Part shown: positions 32,731 through 42,315 of the stretch, one piece after another
How positions within the stretch are numbered: position 1 is the stretch's first letter
How the letters are laid out: each line of letters opens with the position of its first letter
Assembly: GCA_029859805.1 (NCBI GenBank)
Contig: JAOUCL010000007.1
Location: 1 to 45,033, forward strand
DNA length: 45,033 nt
From: Rhodospirillales bacterium
GTDB taxonomy: Bacteria; Pseudomonadota; Alphaproteobacteria; Kiloniellales; JAKSDN01
Direction of reading: 5' to 3'
Program-made: the position numbers and the translations under genes
Notes under the pieces: model-generated
Told to the model about the DNA's origin: nothing
Databases searched by the model: none
Seen by the model: the letters and a program-made list of their open reading frames with translations, nothing else

Positions 32731-33435
32731 CTAACCCCGCTCTCCTTCCGCGTCGGCGCCGACCAGGATGATGTGCAGCCGGCGCGGGCCGTGGGCGCCG
32801 AGCTGGATCGTCTGCTCGATGTCCCCGGTGCGCGACGGGCCGGTGATGAAATTGACCGTTCGCGGCAGAAATCCTTCTCCGAAACGGGCGCGTAGCATAT
32901 CCCAGCCGTCCTCGTAGGAGGCCACCACCCGTTCCGCCGGCAGGACGATTACGTGGGTCTCGGGCAGGAAATTGAGGCTGGTCGGGCCGGCCGGCCCGGA
33001 ATGGAGCATGAGCGTCCCGGTCTCGGCGATGCCCGCCAGCGCGCCGGTCAGCGAAACCGCGTCCGACTCGCGTGCCGGCCCCTTGGTCACGGTGAGCATC
33101 GGTTGGTCCCGCCAGGGCAGGGCCTCGAGCTCCGGATCGGGGGCCATGCGGATCTCCGCCGGCAGGTTCTCGGCCTTGAGGAACGCCGCGAGCGCTCCCG
33201 GGACCGCGGCGGCGTCGGGCACGCGGGCAACGCTGGCCGCCTGCTGGACCGCCCAGGTCTCGAAGAGGGCGATCTGTTCGGCCCGGGGCAGGTCGGCGCG
33301 GGCCGGGATCAAGTTGCGCCGGTGCTCGGCGATCCGCCCAGTGGCCGCCGAGGCGGCTGCCAAGGTCTCCGCCGTGTCGCCGCGCCGCAGCGACCGGCGC
33401 ACGGCCCCCAGCACCTGTTCGCGCGCTTCGCTCAC
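32731..33435 (-). CDS. lutC: Lactate utilization protein C
   Basis: LUD-domain protein, 234 residues, third component of the LutABC L-lactate oxidase complex. The N-terminus VSEAREQVLGAVRRSL and the core SLTGALAGIAETGTLMLHSGPAGP, HVIVLPAERVVASYEDGW, and FITGPSRTGDIEQ are typical of LutC/YkgG. The start GTG 33435 overlaps the lutB TGA (GTGA). With LutA and LutB it should oxidise L-lactate to pyruvate independently of LldD. Confidence 0.92.
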   Translation of the reverse strand: MSEAREQVLGAVRRSLRRGDTAETLAAASAATGRIAEHRRNLIPARADLPRAEQIALFETWAVQQAASVARVPDAAAVPGALAAFLKAENLPAEIRMAPDPELEALPWRDQPMLTVTKGPARESDAVSLTGALAGIAETGTLMLHSGPAGPTSLNFLPETHVIVLPAERVVASYEDGWDMLRARFGEGFLPRTVNFITGPSRTGDIEQTIQLGAHGPRRLHIILVGADAEGERG

Positions 33436-34853
33436 CGGGACCCGCCCTGCCGGTGGCCGGCCCAGAGCTGCCGGAACGTCCGGCCTTCCGGCGCCGGCAT
33501 GTCGCGATGGGCGGTCCAGCCGCCCGCCAAGGGCAGGCGCCTGAATCGGCCCCGGCCCAGCGCGGCCAGCACAGGCGCGGCCATGCCGGTCACGAAGTGG
33601 TACAGCGCCGGCCGCTTGGCGAAAAAGGCCCAGAGCGCGAGCCCGGCGCGCGCGCCGGTCGGCGACAGGTGGCGCTCGAATTCGCGCTCGCGCCAGTGGC
33701 GCATCATCTTCGGCAGCGGAATACGCATCGGACAGACGCTCTCGCAGCGGCCGCAGAAGGTCGAGGCGCTGGGCAGGTGTCCGGCCTCCTCTATGCCGAT
33801 CAGGCTCGGGGTCAGCACGGCGCCCATGGGTCCCGGATAGACCCAGCCGTAGGCGTGGCCGCCGATCGCGTGGTAGACCGGACAGTGGTTCATGCAAGCG
33901 CCGCAGCGGATGCAGCGCAGCATGTCCTGGAACTCGCCGCCCAGCATGCTTGAGCGGCCGTTGTCCAGCAAGATAACGTGATATTGGTCCGGACCGTCCG
34001 GATCCTCGGCCCGCTTCGGCCCGGTCGAGAAGGTCGTGTAGGTCGAGCACTCCTGGCCGGTCGCCGAGCGGGCCAGAACCCGCAGGATCGTGCTGACGTC
34101 CTCCAGGGTCGGCACGATCTTCTCCAGGCTGGCCACCACGATATGGACCCGGGGCAGCACCTGGGTCAGGTCGCCGTTGCCCTCGTTGGTCACGATGACC
34201 GAGGTGCCGGTCTCGGCGACCAGGAAATTGGCGCCCGTGATGCCGACGTCGGCGGCCAGATACTTGTCGCGTAGCACCTCGCGGGCCTCGTTGACCAGCT
34301 GGCGCGGCTCTGAGAGCGGCCGCTCCGGCGGCAATGCCGTGTGATGCGCACGGAAGTCGGCCTCGATCAGGTCCTTCGTCAGGTGGACCGCCGGGGCGAT
34401 GATGTGGCTGGGCGTCTCACCCCGCAGCTGGATGATATACTCGCCCAGGTCGGTCTCGACCGGCGTGATCCCGTTGGCCTCGAGATGGTCGTTGAGCGCA
34501 ATCTCCTCGGCGATCATCGACTTGCCCTTGGTCACAGTGCGCGCGCCCGCCGCCCGGCAGATCTCGAGGACCGCCCGGCGCGCGTCCTCCGCGGTCGGGC
34601 ACCAATGCACCTGGCCACCGGCCTCGGTCACCTTGCGCTCGTAGTGCTCCAGGTACAGGTCCAGATGATCGAGCGTGTGGTTCTTGATGTCGCGCGCGGC
34701 GTCGCGCAGCACCTCGAATTCGGGCAACTTGGCGGCCGCCTTGGCGCGCTTGCCGATGAAGCCTTCCTTGACGTGGGACAGCGCGCGTTTGAGCTGCGGA
34801 TCGGCCACCGCCGCGCGGGCGTTCTCCTTGAAGGCGCGGGCACTCGACTCCAT
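33432..34853 (-). CDS. lutB: Lactate utilization iron-sulfur protein B
   Basis: A 473-residue LUD-domain plus ferredoxin-type protein. The LUD region (about 60-300) has NFLVAETGTSVIVTNEGNGD. It is followed by two cysteine motifs for Fe-S clusters: Cys314, 317, 320 and 324 (CIRCGACMNHCP) and Cys367, 370 and 374 (CGRCESVCPMRIP). It probably passes electrons from lactate to the quinone pool. The gene lies 7 bp after lutA and is coupled to lutC. Confidence 0.95.
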   Translation of the reverse strand: MESSARAFKENARAAVADPQLKRALSHVKEGFIGKRAKAAAKLPEFEVLRDAARDIKNHTLDHLDLYLEHYERKVTEAGGQVHWCPTAEDARRAVLEICRAAGARTVTKGKSMIAEEIALNDHLEANGITPVETDLGEYIIQLRGETPSHIIAPAVHLTKDLIEADFRAHHTALPPERPLSEPRQLVNEAREVLRDKYLAADVGITGANFLVAETGTSVIVTNEGNGDLTQVLPRVHIVVASLEKIVPTLEDVSTILRVLARSATGQECSTYTTFSTGPKRAEDPDGPDQYHVILLDNGRSSMLGGEFQDMLRCIRCGACMNHCPVYHAIGGHAYGWVYPGPMGAVLTPSLIGIEEAGHLPSASTFCGRCESVCPMRIPLPKMMRHWREREFERHLSPTGARAGLALWAFFAKRPALYHFVTGMAAPVLAALGRGRFRRLPLAGGWTAHRDMPAPEGRTFRQLWAGHRQGGSR

Positions 34854-34860
34854 GGGCGGT

Positions 34861-35631
34861 CTAACCCTCGGCGCTTTCGCCGATGGCAGGCTGCTCGGTC
34901 ATGCCGGCCAGCACCTCCGCGACATGGCGCGCACTCGTCTTGGCGCCACGGCGTTTCAGCTTGCCCGCCATGTTCAGGAGACAGCCGAGATCGCCGGCAA
35001 GCAGCGTGTCGGCCCCGGTGCCCTCGACCGCGTCGGCCTTTGCGCTGACCATCCTGTTGGAGATGTCCGGGTACTTGACGCAGAAGGTGCCGCCGAAGCC
35101 GCAACAGATCTCGGCATCGGCATGCTCTGCCAGGGTCAGTCCCTCGACGGTGGCGAGCAGAGCGCGCGGCTGGTCCTTGATGCCGAGCTCGCGCAGCCCG
35201 GAGCAGGAGTCGTGGTAGGTCACGCTGCCCGGAAACCGGGCCTCGACCCCCGTGACCCCGCGCACGTCGGTCAGAAAGGAAACGAGCTCGTAGGTCCGGC
35301 CGGCCAGCTCGGCCGCTTTCGCGGCCAGGCCCGGATCGTCATCGAAGAGCGCCGGGTAATGCTCGCTCAGCATGGCCGCGCAGGACCCGGAGGGCGCGAC
35401 CACGTAGTCGTACCCCGCGAAGGCCGCGATGGTATGCGCGGCGATCGACCTGGCATCTGCACGGTCGCCGGAATTATAGGCCGGCTGGCCGCAGCACGTC
35501 TGGGCTCGCGGCACCTCGACAGTACAGTCGGCATCCTCCAGCAGCTTGACCGCGGCAAAGCCGACGGTCGGCCGGAAGAGATCCACCAGGCAGGTAACAA
35601 AAAGCCCCACGCGGGGCGATTCTTCGGACAT
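34861..35631 (-). CDS. lutA: Lactate utilization protein A (CCG-domain)
   Basis: A 256-residue protein with two CCG cysteine-rich domains, as in LutA/GlcF/HdrB: TCCGQP (Cys46-47) and ICCGFGGTF (Cys176-177), which bind Fe-S clusters. ATG 35631 is chosen because GGAAGG lies about 7 nt upstream; the frame is open further to 35928 without family similarity. It is the first gene of lutABC. No lactate permease or GntR-type LutR is visible here. Confidence 0.94.
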   Translation of the reverse strand: MSEESPRVGLFVTCLVDLFRPTVGFAAVKLLEDADCTVEVPRAQTCCGQPAYNSGDRADARSIAAHTIAAFAGYDYVVAPSGSCAAMLSEHYPALFDDDPGLAAKAAELAGRTYELVSFLTDVRGVTGVEARFPGSVTYHDSCSGLRELGIKDQPRALLATVEGLTLAEHADAEICCGFGGTFCVKYPDISNRMVSAKADAVEGTGADTLLAGDLGCLLNMAGKLKRRGAKTSARHVAEVLAGMTEQPAIGESAEG

Positions 35632-35711
35632 CAACGCGCCTTCCCGACTGCCGGGGTGAACAATGCGGCGGCACCTTGGAAAATGCAAGCCGCGGCGCGT
35701 GTTCGCGCCGG

Positions 35712-36929
35712 TCAGCTCGTCGTACGGCGGCGCTCGGCGACGGTTTTCGGCAGCAGGAGATAGTAGGTGCCCCTTTGTCTCATCCGTCCGGCCTGGGCGA
35801 GCGCCGGCTCGCCGGCACCCCAGAAGAAATCGCCGCGCACGGGGCCCTTGATGGCGCTGCCGCTGTCCTGGGCGACCATGAGGCGGCGGAGCGGGCGGTC
35901 GCTGGCCGGCCAAGTCGTATCGAGCCATACCGGTGCGCCCAGAGGCAGAAAACTAGGGTCGACCGCCAGGCTGCGGCCGGCGGTCAACGCCACGCCCTGG
36001 GCGCCGATCGGCCCCTCGCCGTCGATCCTGCGGAAGAAGATGTAGCGGGAATTACGCTGCATCACGGCCGCGGCCTTCTGCGGGTTGCCGCGCAGCCAGG
36101 TCCGGATCCCCTGCATGGAGGCGCGGTTTCTCGGCACCTTGCCTTCGTCGACGAGGGCCCGCCCGATGGCATAGAAGGTGCGGCCGTTCGAGCCGGCGAA
36201 GCCGACCCGCATCGTCGAGCCGTCCGGCAGCGTCACCCGGCCGGAGCCTTGCACGTGAAGAAAGAAAGCATCGACCGGGTCGTCGACCCAGAGGAGCTCC
36301 AGCCCGCGGCCGGTCAGGGCCCCGTCGTCGATCTCCTCCCGGCTGTAGTAAGGGACCAGGCGCCCGTTCTGGACCCGGCCGTAGATCCGCTCGCCTTGAA
36401 GATCGGCCCGGAACAGGTCGAGATCCACGGTGACCAGGTCTTCGGGCAGGGTGAAGAGCGGCCAGCGGTAGACTCCCTCTGGACGCAGCGCGCCGCGCAG
36501 CTCCGCCTCGTAATAACCGGTGAAAAGGCCTTCGGCCGTGTCCGGTCCGGCGACCTCGAAGGGGACGAACCCGGTCTCCAGCGCCACGCGCAGAGCGGCA
36601 TCGTCGCCCGCTGGTAGCCGCTCGAGTGCCGCGCAGGGCTGCCGCCAATCCAGAACCCTGCCGGCCAAACCGTTCGGGCCGACGGGCCGGCCACTCGGCT
36701 GACCGAGCAGCCGCGCACAGGAACGCCGCAAGGCAGGTAGGGCTTCGGCTACCGAATCCGATTGCCAGCCCGGAAGCTGCGCGAAGGCCGTTTCGGTCAG
36801 AAGAATTCGTTCCGGGACTGCGACCGGCTCCGGCTTTGTCGGCTTTCTCTCGCAGGCGACCAGAACCGAAGCCGTCAATAGCATCGAGGCGACCGCCCAG
36901 ACACCCAGCGAGCCGCCTCTGCGCGTCAT
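35712..36929 (-). CDS. mltA: Membrane-bound lytic murein transglycosylase A
   Basis: Peptidoglycan lytic transglycosylase, 405 residues. The N-terminal signal ends in lipobox LVAC (Cys26). The MltA domain follows (FTGYYEAELRG, FFLHVQGSGRVTLPDG), then a 3D domain with catalytic Asp355 in MVAQDSGSAIKG and GDFFWG. It cleaves the MurNAc-GlcNAc bond forming anhydroMurNAc. The mltA/TIM44-like/fxsA/secB/dnaQ neighbourhood is common near the origin in alphaproteobacteria. Confidence 0.95.
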   Translation of the reverse strand: MTRRGGSLGVWAVASMLLTASVLVACERKPTKPEPVAVPERILLTETAFAQLPGWQSDSVAEALPALRRSCARLLGQPSGRPVGPNGLAGRVLDWRQPCAALERLPAGDDAALRVALETGFVPFEVAGPDTAEGLFTGYYEAELRGALRPEGVYRWPLFTLPEDLVTVDLDLFRADLQGERIYGRVQNGRLVPYYSREEIDDGALTGRGLELLWVDDPVDAFFLHVQGSGRVTLPDGSTMRVGFAGSNGRTFYAIGRALVDEGKVPRNRASMQGIRTWLRGNPQKAAAVMQRNSRYIFFRRIDGEGPIGAQGVALTAGRSLAVDPSFLPLGAPVWLDTTWPASDRPLRRLMVAQDSGSAIKGPVRGDFFWGAGEPALAQAGRMRQRGTYYLLLPKTVAERRRTTS

Positions 36930-36956
36930 TTCAAGACGGTCCAGGCCGAGCCGGAC

Positions 36957-37676
36957 TCAGTTCGAGCTACGCGTCGCGACCAGAGTCCAGTTGGGGTCGC
37001 GGCTGCGGGTGTTGCGTGCAAAGGTCCAGATGTCCGTGATCGAGGCAACATGGTTCGGGTCGCCATCCACCACCTCGCCGTCGGCATCGCGCGTGACGTT
37101 GATCTGCTCGGACACGAACTTGATGGTGGCGAAAGCGGTCCGGCCCTGGAGCTCCGCCTCTATCAGCTCGGCCTCCTTGACGCCGATCACTGTTGTTTCC
37201 AAGGTTTCCCCGGCATCGACGCGGGCCTTGATGGCGCCGGCAAAATCCTCGTAGACATCGTTGCTCAGCAACGGCCGCAAGGTCCTCGTGTCGCCCTGGC
37301 CGAAGGCGTTGATGATCATGTCGAAGGCCCCTTTGGCCCCGTCGAGGAAAGTCGTTTCATCGAAACCGCCGTCGGCCAGCTTTATTTGCGTTAGGCCGGC
37401 CGCAAGCGGCGTATCGGACTCGGTGGAGCCGCCTGCGGGGACGCCCAGATCTTCGGCGACAGGCCTGTCGCTTTCGCTCTGTTCGCTTCGGTCCGGCAGG
37501 TGGACGATTTTGTCCTCCGCCGCGCTTTCCGGCTTTTCAGCCTTGAAGGGATCGTAGCGCTCGGGCGGCTCTTCGTGGCCGCTGCGCCGGCCCAACACAC
37601 TGCGCAGTCGCAGCACCAGGAAGCCGGCGACCGCAGCCAGAAGAATTATGTCGAGAAATTGGAGACCGTTGCCCAT
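36957..37676 (-). CDS. TIM44-like (TimA-type) protein
   Basis: A 239-residue protein with one N-terminal membrane helix (FLDIILLAAVAGFLVLRLRSVLG), an acidic disordered linker (about 35-95) and a C-terminal TIM44 domain (GAFDMIINAFGQGDTRTLRPLLS, ITDIWTFARN). Bacterial TimA is the relative of mitochondrial import component Tim44; its role in alphaproteobacteria is unclear. It lies 27 bp upstream of mltA on the same strand and is divergent from fxsA over a 140-bp gap. Confidence 0.93.
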   Translation of the reverse strand: MGNGLQFLDIILLAAVAGFLVLRLRSVLGRRSGHEEPPERYDPFKAEKPESAAEDKIVHLPDRSEQSESDRPVAEDLGVPAGGSTESDTPLAAGLTQIKLADGGFDETTFLDGAKGAFDMIINAFGQGDTRTLRPLLSNDVYEDFAGAIKARVDAGETLETTVIGVKEAELIEAELQGRTAFATIKFVSEQINVTRDADGEVVDGDPNHVASITDIWTFARNTRSRDPNWTLVATRSSN

Positions 37677-37816
37677 AAATCTAAGACCATGCCGGGTATG
37701 ACGCCCGTGACCAAACTCGGGACATCGACACCGTTGACCGCGGTTGTCGGGGCCTATGGTATGTCACCCCTACGGACAGTACATAAGAAACCCCTAAGGA
37801 AAAAGAAAGAGCCAGC

Positions 37817-38311
37817 ATGGGCTTCCTGATTCTGATCGCCTTAATCTGCGTGCCCCTGATCGAAATCGCGGTGTTCATCGAGGTCGGCGGCCTAGTCGGG
37901 CTCTGGCCGACGTTGGCACTGATCGTCCTGACCGCGGTGCTGGGCACCTGGCAGCTACGCGCGCAGGGTCTGGCGACCCTATCCCGTGCCCGGAGCCAGA
38001 TGGAGCGAGGCGAGATGCCGGCCCGCGAGCTTTTCAACGGCCTCTGTCTGCTGGGTGCCGGCGCGCTCCTTTTGACCCCGGGGTTCGTGACCGACTCCCT
38101 TGGTGCGCTGCTCTTCGTTCCACCGCTACGCGACGCCCTGCGCCGGGCGATTGGCCGTTACATCGCCGCCAGGGCCGAAACCCGCGTGTTCGTTGACGGT
38201 CGGGAAGTCCACCGGCACCATCCGGGCGGTCGCACGATCGACGGGGAGTACGATGATCTGACGGAACGGCCCGGGCCCGACCGGGATCCTTCACGGAGGT
38301 TGCCTCGATGA
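37817..38311 (+). CDS. fxsA: FxsA family membrane protein
   Basis: A 164-residue inner-membrane protein: helices at about 1-20 (MGFLILIALICVPLIEIAVF), 28-44 and 75-100 (LCLLGAGALLLTPGFVTDSLG, the family hallmark), then a cytoplasmic tail rich in charged residues. FxsA overproduction in E. coli relieves exclusion of phage T7 by F plasmid; its normal role is unknown. The stop overlaps the next start (ATGA). Confidence 0.93.
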   Translation: MGFLILIALICVPLIEIAVFIEVGGLVGLWPTLALIVLTAVLGTWQLRAQGLATLSRARSQMERGEMPARELFNGLCLLGAGALLLTPGFVTDSLGALLFVPPLRDALRRAIGRYIAARAETRVFVDGREVHRHHPGGRTIDGEYDDLTERPGPDRDPSRRLPR

Positions 38312-38832
38312 TCCTGGTGCGTCACGGCCAGTCGCATTTCAACGTGCATTTCGGCGCGACCCGCGAGGATCCGGGGATCGTAGACCCGGGCCTGACCGAG
38401 GAAGGTATCGCCCAGGCCCGCGACGCTGGTCGGACGCTGCTCGGCTACGATATCCGCCGGATACTCGCCAGCCCCTATTCCCGCACCCTGGAGACCGCGG
38501 AGCTCATCGCCGATCAGCTCGGCCTGCCGGTCACGGTGGATCCGATGGTGCGGGAACGGGCCTTCTTCACCTGCGACATCGGTTCGCCACGCTCGCATCT
38601 CACCACGCGTTGGCCCGACTTCGAATTCGGCGATATGCCCGAGCGCTGGTGGCCCGACATCGAAACCGAGACCGAGCTTTTCGAGCGCTGCGGCCGGTTC
38701 CGCACGGCCACGTCGGTGCTTGAGGATTGGCGCCACATGCTGGTTGTAACCCACTGGGGGTTCATTCGGGGCCTGACCGGCCAAGAGGTGACGAACGCCG
38801 CCGTCGTACCCTACGATCCGACAGCCGGTTAG
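38308..38832 (+). CDS. Histidine phosphatase (phosphoglycerate-mutase-like)
   Basis: A 174-residue histidine-phosphatase-superfamily protein with the N-terminal MILVRHGQS motif (catalytic His6 in RHG), the ASPYSRTLETAELIA block, Glu in RERAFF, and the second catalytic His in VVTHWGFIRGL. It is translationally coupled to fxsA. Substrate unknown; SixA-like, GpmB-like or sugar-phosphatase activity are all possible. Confidence 0.9.
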   Translation: MILVRHGQSHFNVHFGATREDPGIVDPGLTEEGIAQARDAGRTLLGYDIRRILASPYSRTLETAELIADQLGLPVTVDPMVRERAFFTCDIGSPRSHLTTRWPDFEFGDMPERWWPDIETETELFERCGRFRTATSVLEDWRHMLVVTHWGFIRGLTGQEVTNAAVVPYDPTAG

Positions 38833-38914
38833 GCGCCCGGAATGGCGAGGGCCTTTGGTTGTGCCAAGGCATGATCCGTGTTAGCCACTGTGCCCCAACG
38901 ACCAGGAGAGCACT

Positions 38915-39442
38915 ATGGCCGACGATCTCGAGCAGGAGAATTCGCCCAACGGAGCCGACGAGGCAGACAAGCGCGGGCCCGCCGGGCAGCAGGCCGATAC
39001 ACAGCTCTTGCTGAACACCCACTACGTAAAAGACCTGTCGTTCGAAAACCCCAACGCGCCGCTCATCTATGCGGAAGTGCAGAAGGGGCCGGAACTCGAC
39101 GTCAACATCGACGTCCAGGTCCGTAACCTGAAAGAGCGGCTCTACGAAGTCCTTCTGGCGACGCGGGTCAAGGCCAGCATCCAGGAGAAGGTTGCATTCC
39201 TCGTCGAGTTGGACTTCGGCGGATTGGCCACGGTGGGCCAAGACGTCCCCAAGAACCAGATCGAGCGTCTGATGCTGGTCGAAGTGCCGCGGTTTCTCTT
39301 CCCCTTCGCGCGCGCCGTGATCAGCGACGTTACGCGCGACGGCGGGTTCCCGCCCTTGTTGATCAATCCGATCGACTTCGAGGAGCTCTATAGAAGCCGC
39401 AAAGAGAGGGGCGCACAGCAGGTCCAGGCGGAGACCGCTTAG
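38915..39442 (+). CDS. secB: Protein-export chaperone SecB
   Basis: A 175-residue tetrameric chaperone that holds precursor proteins unfolded and passes them to SecA. The acidic N-terminus leads into LLNTHYVKDLSFENPNAP and the conserved FPFARAVISDVTRDGGFPPL block. CAGGAGAG lies upstream of ATG 38915. It is convergent with dnaQ, a typical alphaproteobacterial layout. Confidence 0.96.
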   Translation: MADDLEQENSPNGADEADKRGPAGQQADTQLLLNTHYVKDLSFENPNAPLIYAEVQKGPELDVNIDVQVRNLKERLYEVLLATRVKASIQEKVAFLVELDFGGLATVGQDVPKNQIERLMLVEVPRFLFPFARAVISDVTRDGGFPPLLINPIDFEELYRSRKERGAQQVQAETA

Positions 39443-39476
39443 CCCGAGCCCGGCTGCTTGCTAAGAGCCGCCGGCA

Positions 39477-40148
39477 TCAAGTTCGCCAGATCGGATCGCG
39501 CAGCTTCTCGACCAGCGCCTTGTGGGCCTCGAGTTCTTCGGGTCTCGCTTCGTGCACGCGCGCGGGCCGCCGCGGACGCTCTTCACTGGACGATACGACG
39601 CTGGTCACGCGGTTCTGGGCCAAGCCCAGATCGGGCTGGCGGCCCCCGTTTAGCTCCAGATAGACCTCGGCCAAGAGCTCGCAGTCGAGTAGCGCACCGT
39701 GCAGAGACCTGGCCGAGTTATCGATCCCGAACCGCCGGCACAGGGCGTCGAGGCTGACCTGGGCACCGGGAAAACGCCGGCGCGCCAGGGGCAGCGTATC
39801 GATCGCCCGTCCCGGATCGAGCGCCGGGCGCCCGAGCAGGGCCAGCTCCGCGTTGATGAAACGCAGGTCGAACTCGGCGTTGTGTATGACCAAGGGCGCG
39901 GACTCGATGAACTCGAGAAATTCGCCGACGATTTCCGCGAAAAACGGATGCCGGGCGAGAAAATCCGCGCTCAGACCATGCACCTTGAAAGCTTCTTCCG
40001 GCATGTCGCGCTCGGGATTCACGTAGCGCTGAAACTGGCCACCGGTCGCCACGCCGTTGAGCAGCTCGAGGCACGCGATCTCGACGATCCGGTGGCCGGC
40101 GGCCGGGTCGAGGCCGGTGGTTTCCGTGTCCAGAACGATTTCACGCAT
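39477..40148 (-). CDS. dnaQ: DNA polymerase III epsilon subunit
   Basis: The 3'-5' proofreading exonuclease of the replicase, 223 residues. DEDDh residues: Asp7 and Glu9 (DTETTG), Asp94 ([10 protein letters not shown]), His150 and Asp155 ([12 protein letters not shown]). The C-terminal segment after ~175 is the flexible part that contacts the alpha subunit. ATG 40148 lies inside the end of coaE (8-bp overlap). Confidence 0.96.
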   Translation of the reverse strand: MREIVLDTETTGLDPAAGHRIVEIACLELLNGVATGGQFQRYVNPERDMPEEAFKVHGLSADFLARHPFFAEIVGEFLEFIESAPLVIHNAEFDLRFINAELALLGRPALDPGRAIDTLPLARRRFPGAQVSLDALCRRFGIDNSARSLHGALLDCELLAEVYLELNGGRQPDLGLAQNRVTSVVSSSEERPRRPARVHEARPEELEAHKALVEKLRDPIWRT

Positions 40149-40812
40149 GGCGCTTACCTCGCGGCTGGGTAATGCGTTCCCCCGGCGACGGCCGCCGGCC
40201 AAACGGCGGCCAATGGCGCCCGGACCGCCCGCGCATCAGTCTGACGATCGCTGCGAGCCGGCGCAAGGTATCGCGCTTGCTGCCGCCGGTTGGGACGACA
40301 AAGTCAGCCCGGCGGCGCTTTTCCCGGTCAGTTACCTGTTTTGCCAAGATGGCCTTGTAGCGCTCCGGCGTCATTCCCTTGCGCGCCAAGACACGCGACG
40401 CCTGGACCGCGGGGGGCGCGCTGACGACGACGACGGCGTCGCACAGTTGCTGGCCGCCGGTCTCGAACAGCAGCGGTATGTCCAGTACAACGACGGTGCT
40501 GCGCGCTCGCGCCTGACGCTTCAGGAAGTCGAGAGTCGCAAGGCGCACGATGGGGTGAAGGATTGCTTCCAGCCGGGTGAGCGCGGCGGGGTCATCGAAG
40601 ACGCGCTCGGCAAGGCGTTGTCGGTCGACCGTATCGTCCCTGGCGACACCGGGGAATGCCGCCTCGACAGCGGCGACCGCAGCGCCTCCCCGACCGAGCA
40701 GCCGATGAACCGCCGCATCCGCATCATGGACAGGGACCCCGAGCAGACGGAACATGCGCGCCGCGGTCGATTTGCCCATGCCGATGGAGCCGGTCAGACC
40801 AAGAATCACCAC
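40141..40812 (-). CDS. coaE: Dephospho-CoA kinase
   Basis: Last step of coenzyme A synthesis: phosphorylates dephospho-CoA at the 3'-OH. It has 223 residues with P-loop [12 protein letters not shown] (5-16), DADAAVH, and [10 protein letters not shown]. It starts with GTG 40812. The last ~30 residues (Arg/Pro-rich) extend beyond the usual end of the family. It lies 16 bp after aroE and overlaps dnaQ. Confidence 0.95.
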   Translation of the reverse strand: MVILGLTGSIGMGKSTAARMFRLLGVPVHDADAAVHRLLGRGGAAVAAVEAAFPGVARDDTVDRQRLAERVFDDPAALTRLEAILHPIVRLATLDFLKRQARARSTVVVLDIPLLFETGGQQLCDAVVVVSAPPAVQASRVLARKGMTPERYKAILAKQVTDREKRRRADFVVPTGGSKRDTLRRLAAIVRLMRGRSGRHWPPFGRRPSPGERITQPRGKRHA

Positions 40813-40828
40813 GTCAGCCGACCCCGCA

Positions 40829-41665
40829 TCAGTCGGCGAGCACGAATCGGCGCAGCTCCGCGGTCACCTCCGGCTCGATGCCGAACCATGCCGCGAATCC
40901 AGGGCGCGCCTGGTGCAGCAGCATACCGAGACCATCGACCACAAGGTTCCCTCGCGCCCGGGCCCGTGCCAGCAGTGGCGTTTCCAAGGGCGCATAGACG
41001 ATATCGTTGACCATTGCGGTCATGGGCAAGTCCGCGAGATCGAGTTCGAGCGGCGGCTGTCCTGTCATGCCGAGGCTTGTCGCGTTGACCAATAGGCCGG
41101 CTTCGGAGAGAGCCCGGCCGCGCTGCGGCCAGTCCAGGACCCGCACGGGGCCGCCCAGGTCCTTCGCCACGGCGTCTGCGCGCGGTCGGGTCCGGTTGAC
41201 GACGCGGATTTCGGGCACCTCGGCGTCGATCAAGGCGGCCACCACGGCCCGCGCGGCACCGCCGGCGCCGATCACTACCGCCGGCGCCTCTTTGGCCTGC
41301 CACCCCGGGCCACCCCGCCTCAGATTCTCGATGAATCCGAAGCCGTCGCTGTTGAATCCGCGCAGCTGGCCATTGCCCATCACGATGGTGTTGACCGCGC
41401 CGAGGCGACGACCGGACTCTTCGACCTCGTCGCAGGCGGCGAGCGCCGCCTCCTTGTACGGAACGGTCACATTGACACCGCGAAAGCCCAGGTCGGCCAA
41501 GCTCCGAAGTGCTCGCTCAAACGCCTCGGAACGAACCGGCAAAGGGACATAAGCGCCATCAATTTGATGGTGCTGCAGCCAATATCCGTGGAGTCGTGGT
41601 GACCGGGAGTGCTCCACCGGCCAGCCGATGACGCCGGCGAGCTTAGCCCTGCCGCTGAGGGTCAT
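40829..41665 (-). CDS. aroE: Shikimate dehydrogenase
   Basis: NADPH-dependent reduction of 3-dehydroshikimate in aromatic amino acid synthesis. It has 278 residues; substrate-site SRSPRLH (20-26), catalytic Lys71 (VTVPYKE) and Asp107 (GFNSDGFGF), dinucleotide-binding GAGGAA (133-138), and the C-terminal GLGMLLHQA. ATG 41665 overlaps the maf stop (ATGA), so it belongs to the ppsR-maf-aroE-coaE-dnaQ cluster. Confidence 0.96.
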   Translation of the reverse strand: MTLSGRAKLAGVIGWPVEHSRSPRLHGYWLQHHQIDGAYVPLPVRSEAFERALRSLADLGFRGVNVTVPYKEAALAACDEVEESGRRLGAVNTIVMGNGQLRGFNSDGFGFIENLRRGGPGWQAKEAPAVVIGAGGAARAVVAALIDAEVPEIRVVNRTRPRADAVAKDLGGPVRVLDWPQRGRALSEAGLLVNATSLGMTGQPPLELDLADLPMTAMVNDIVYAPLETPLLARARARGNLVVDGLGMLLHQARPGFAAWFGIEPEVTAELRRFVLAD

Positions 41666-42315
41666 GTGAGAAGGACCCGGTGGTTTCGCAGGAAATCGAG
41701 CAGCGGGAGCAATGGCAGACCCAGTATCGTGAAATAATCGCCTTCGACGCGGCCGAACAGCTGTGCGCCCGGACCCTCCAGCTGGTAGGCCCCGACCGAG
41801 TCGAGAGCGTGCTTGCCGACGACAGCCAGATAGGCGTCTATGAAATCGTCGCTGAGCGGTCGCATGGTCAGGCGCGCATGGTCTCCGTGGTGCCAGAGGC
41901 AGGCACCGTCGCGTACCACGCAGGCGGACGAAATGAGCCTGTGCATTCGTCCGCTCAAGGCCTGCAACTGCTCCGCGGCTTGGTCCAAGGTCTCGGGTTT
42001 GTCGAACCAAGCGCCGTCGCACTCGAGCATCTGATCGGCACCGATGACGAGAGCACCGGGAAACCGCCGCGCAATTCGTTGGGCCTTCAGCTCGGCCAGG
42101 GTCTCCGCAACCTGGGCCGCGTCCGCAGCCTCGCTCGCCAGTGCAGCCTTGACACTGTGTTCGTCTATCTCCGCAGCCCTGCAGGTGACCGAGACCCCGG
42201 CATTTGCCAAAAGCCTGCGGCGGGACGGACTGGACGATGCCAATACGACGTCCGGTGCTGTTGGACCGGGTGTGCCAATCTGCCCCATGTGTGAAACCTT
42301 CGTCATGAGCTTCAT
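41662..42315 (-). CDS. maf: Maf-family nucleotide pyrophosphatase
   Basis: Nucleoside triphosphate pyrophosphatase that clears modified or non-canonical nucleotides. Motifs: LASSSPSRRRLL (25-36), GADQML, FDKPET, and GAYQLEGPGAQLF near the C-terminus. It is 217 residues from ATG 42315, which overlaps the ppsR stop (ATGA). ATG 42288, with GAAGG 8 nt upstream, is a good alternative that removes nine residues. Confidence 0.93.
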   Translation of the reverse strand: MKLMTKVSHMGQIGTPGPTAPDVVLASSSPSRRRLLANAGVSVTCRAAEIDEHSVKAALASEAADAAQVAETLAELKAQRIARRFPGALVIGADQMLECDGAWFDKPETLDQAAEQLQALSGRMHRLISSACVVRDGACLWHHGDHARLTMRPLSDDFIDAYLAVVGKHALDSVGAYQLEGPGAQLFGRVEGDYFTILGLPLLPLLDFLRNHRVLLT

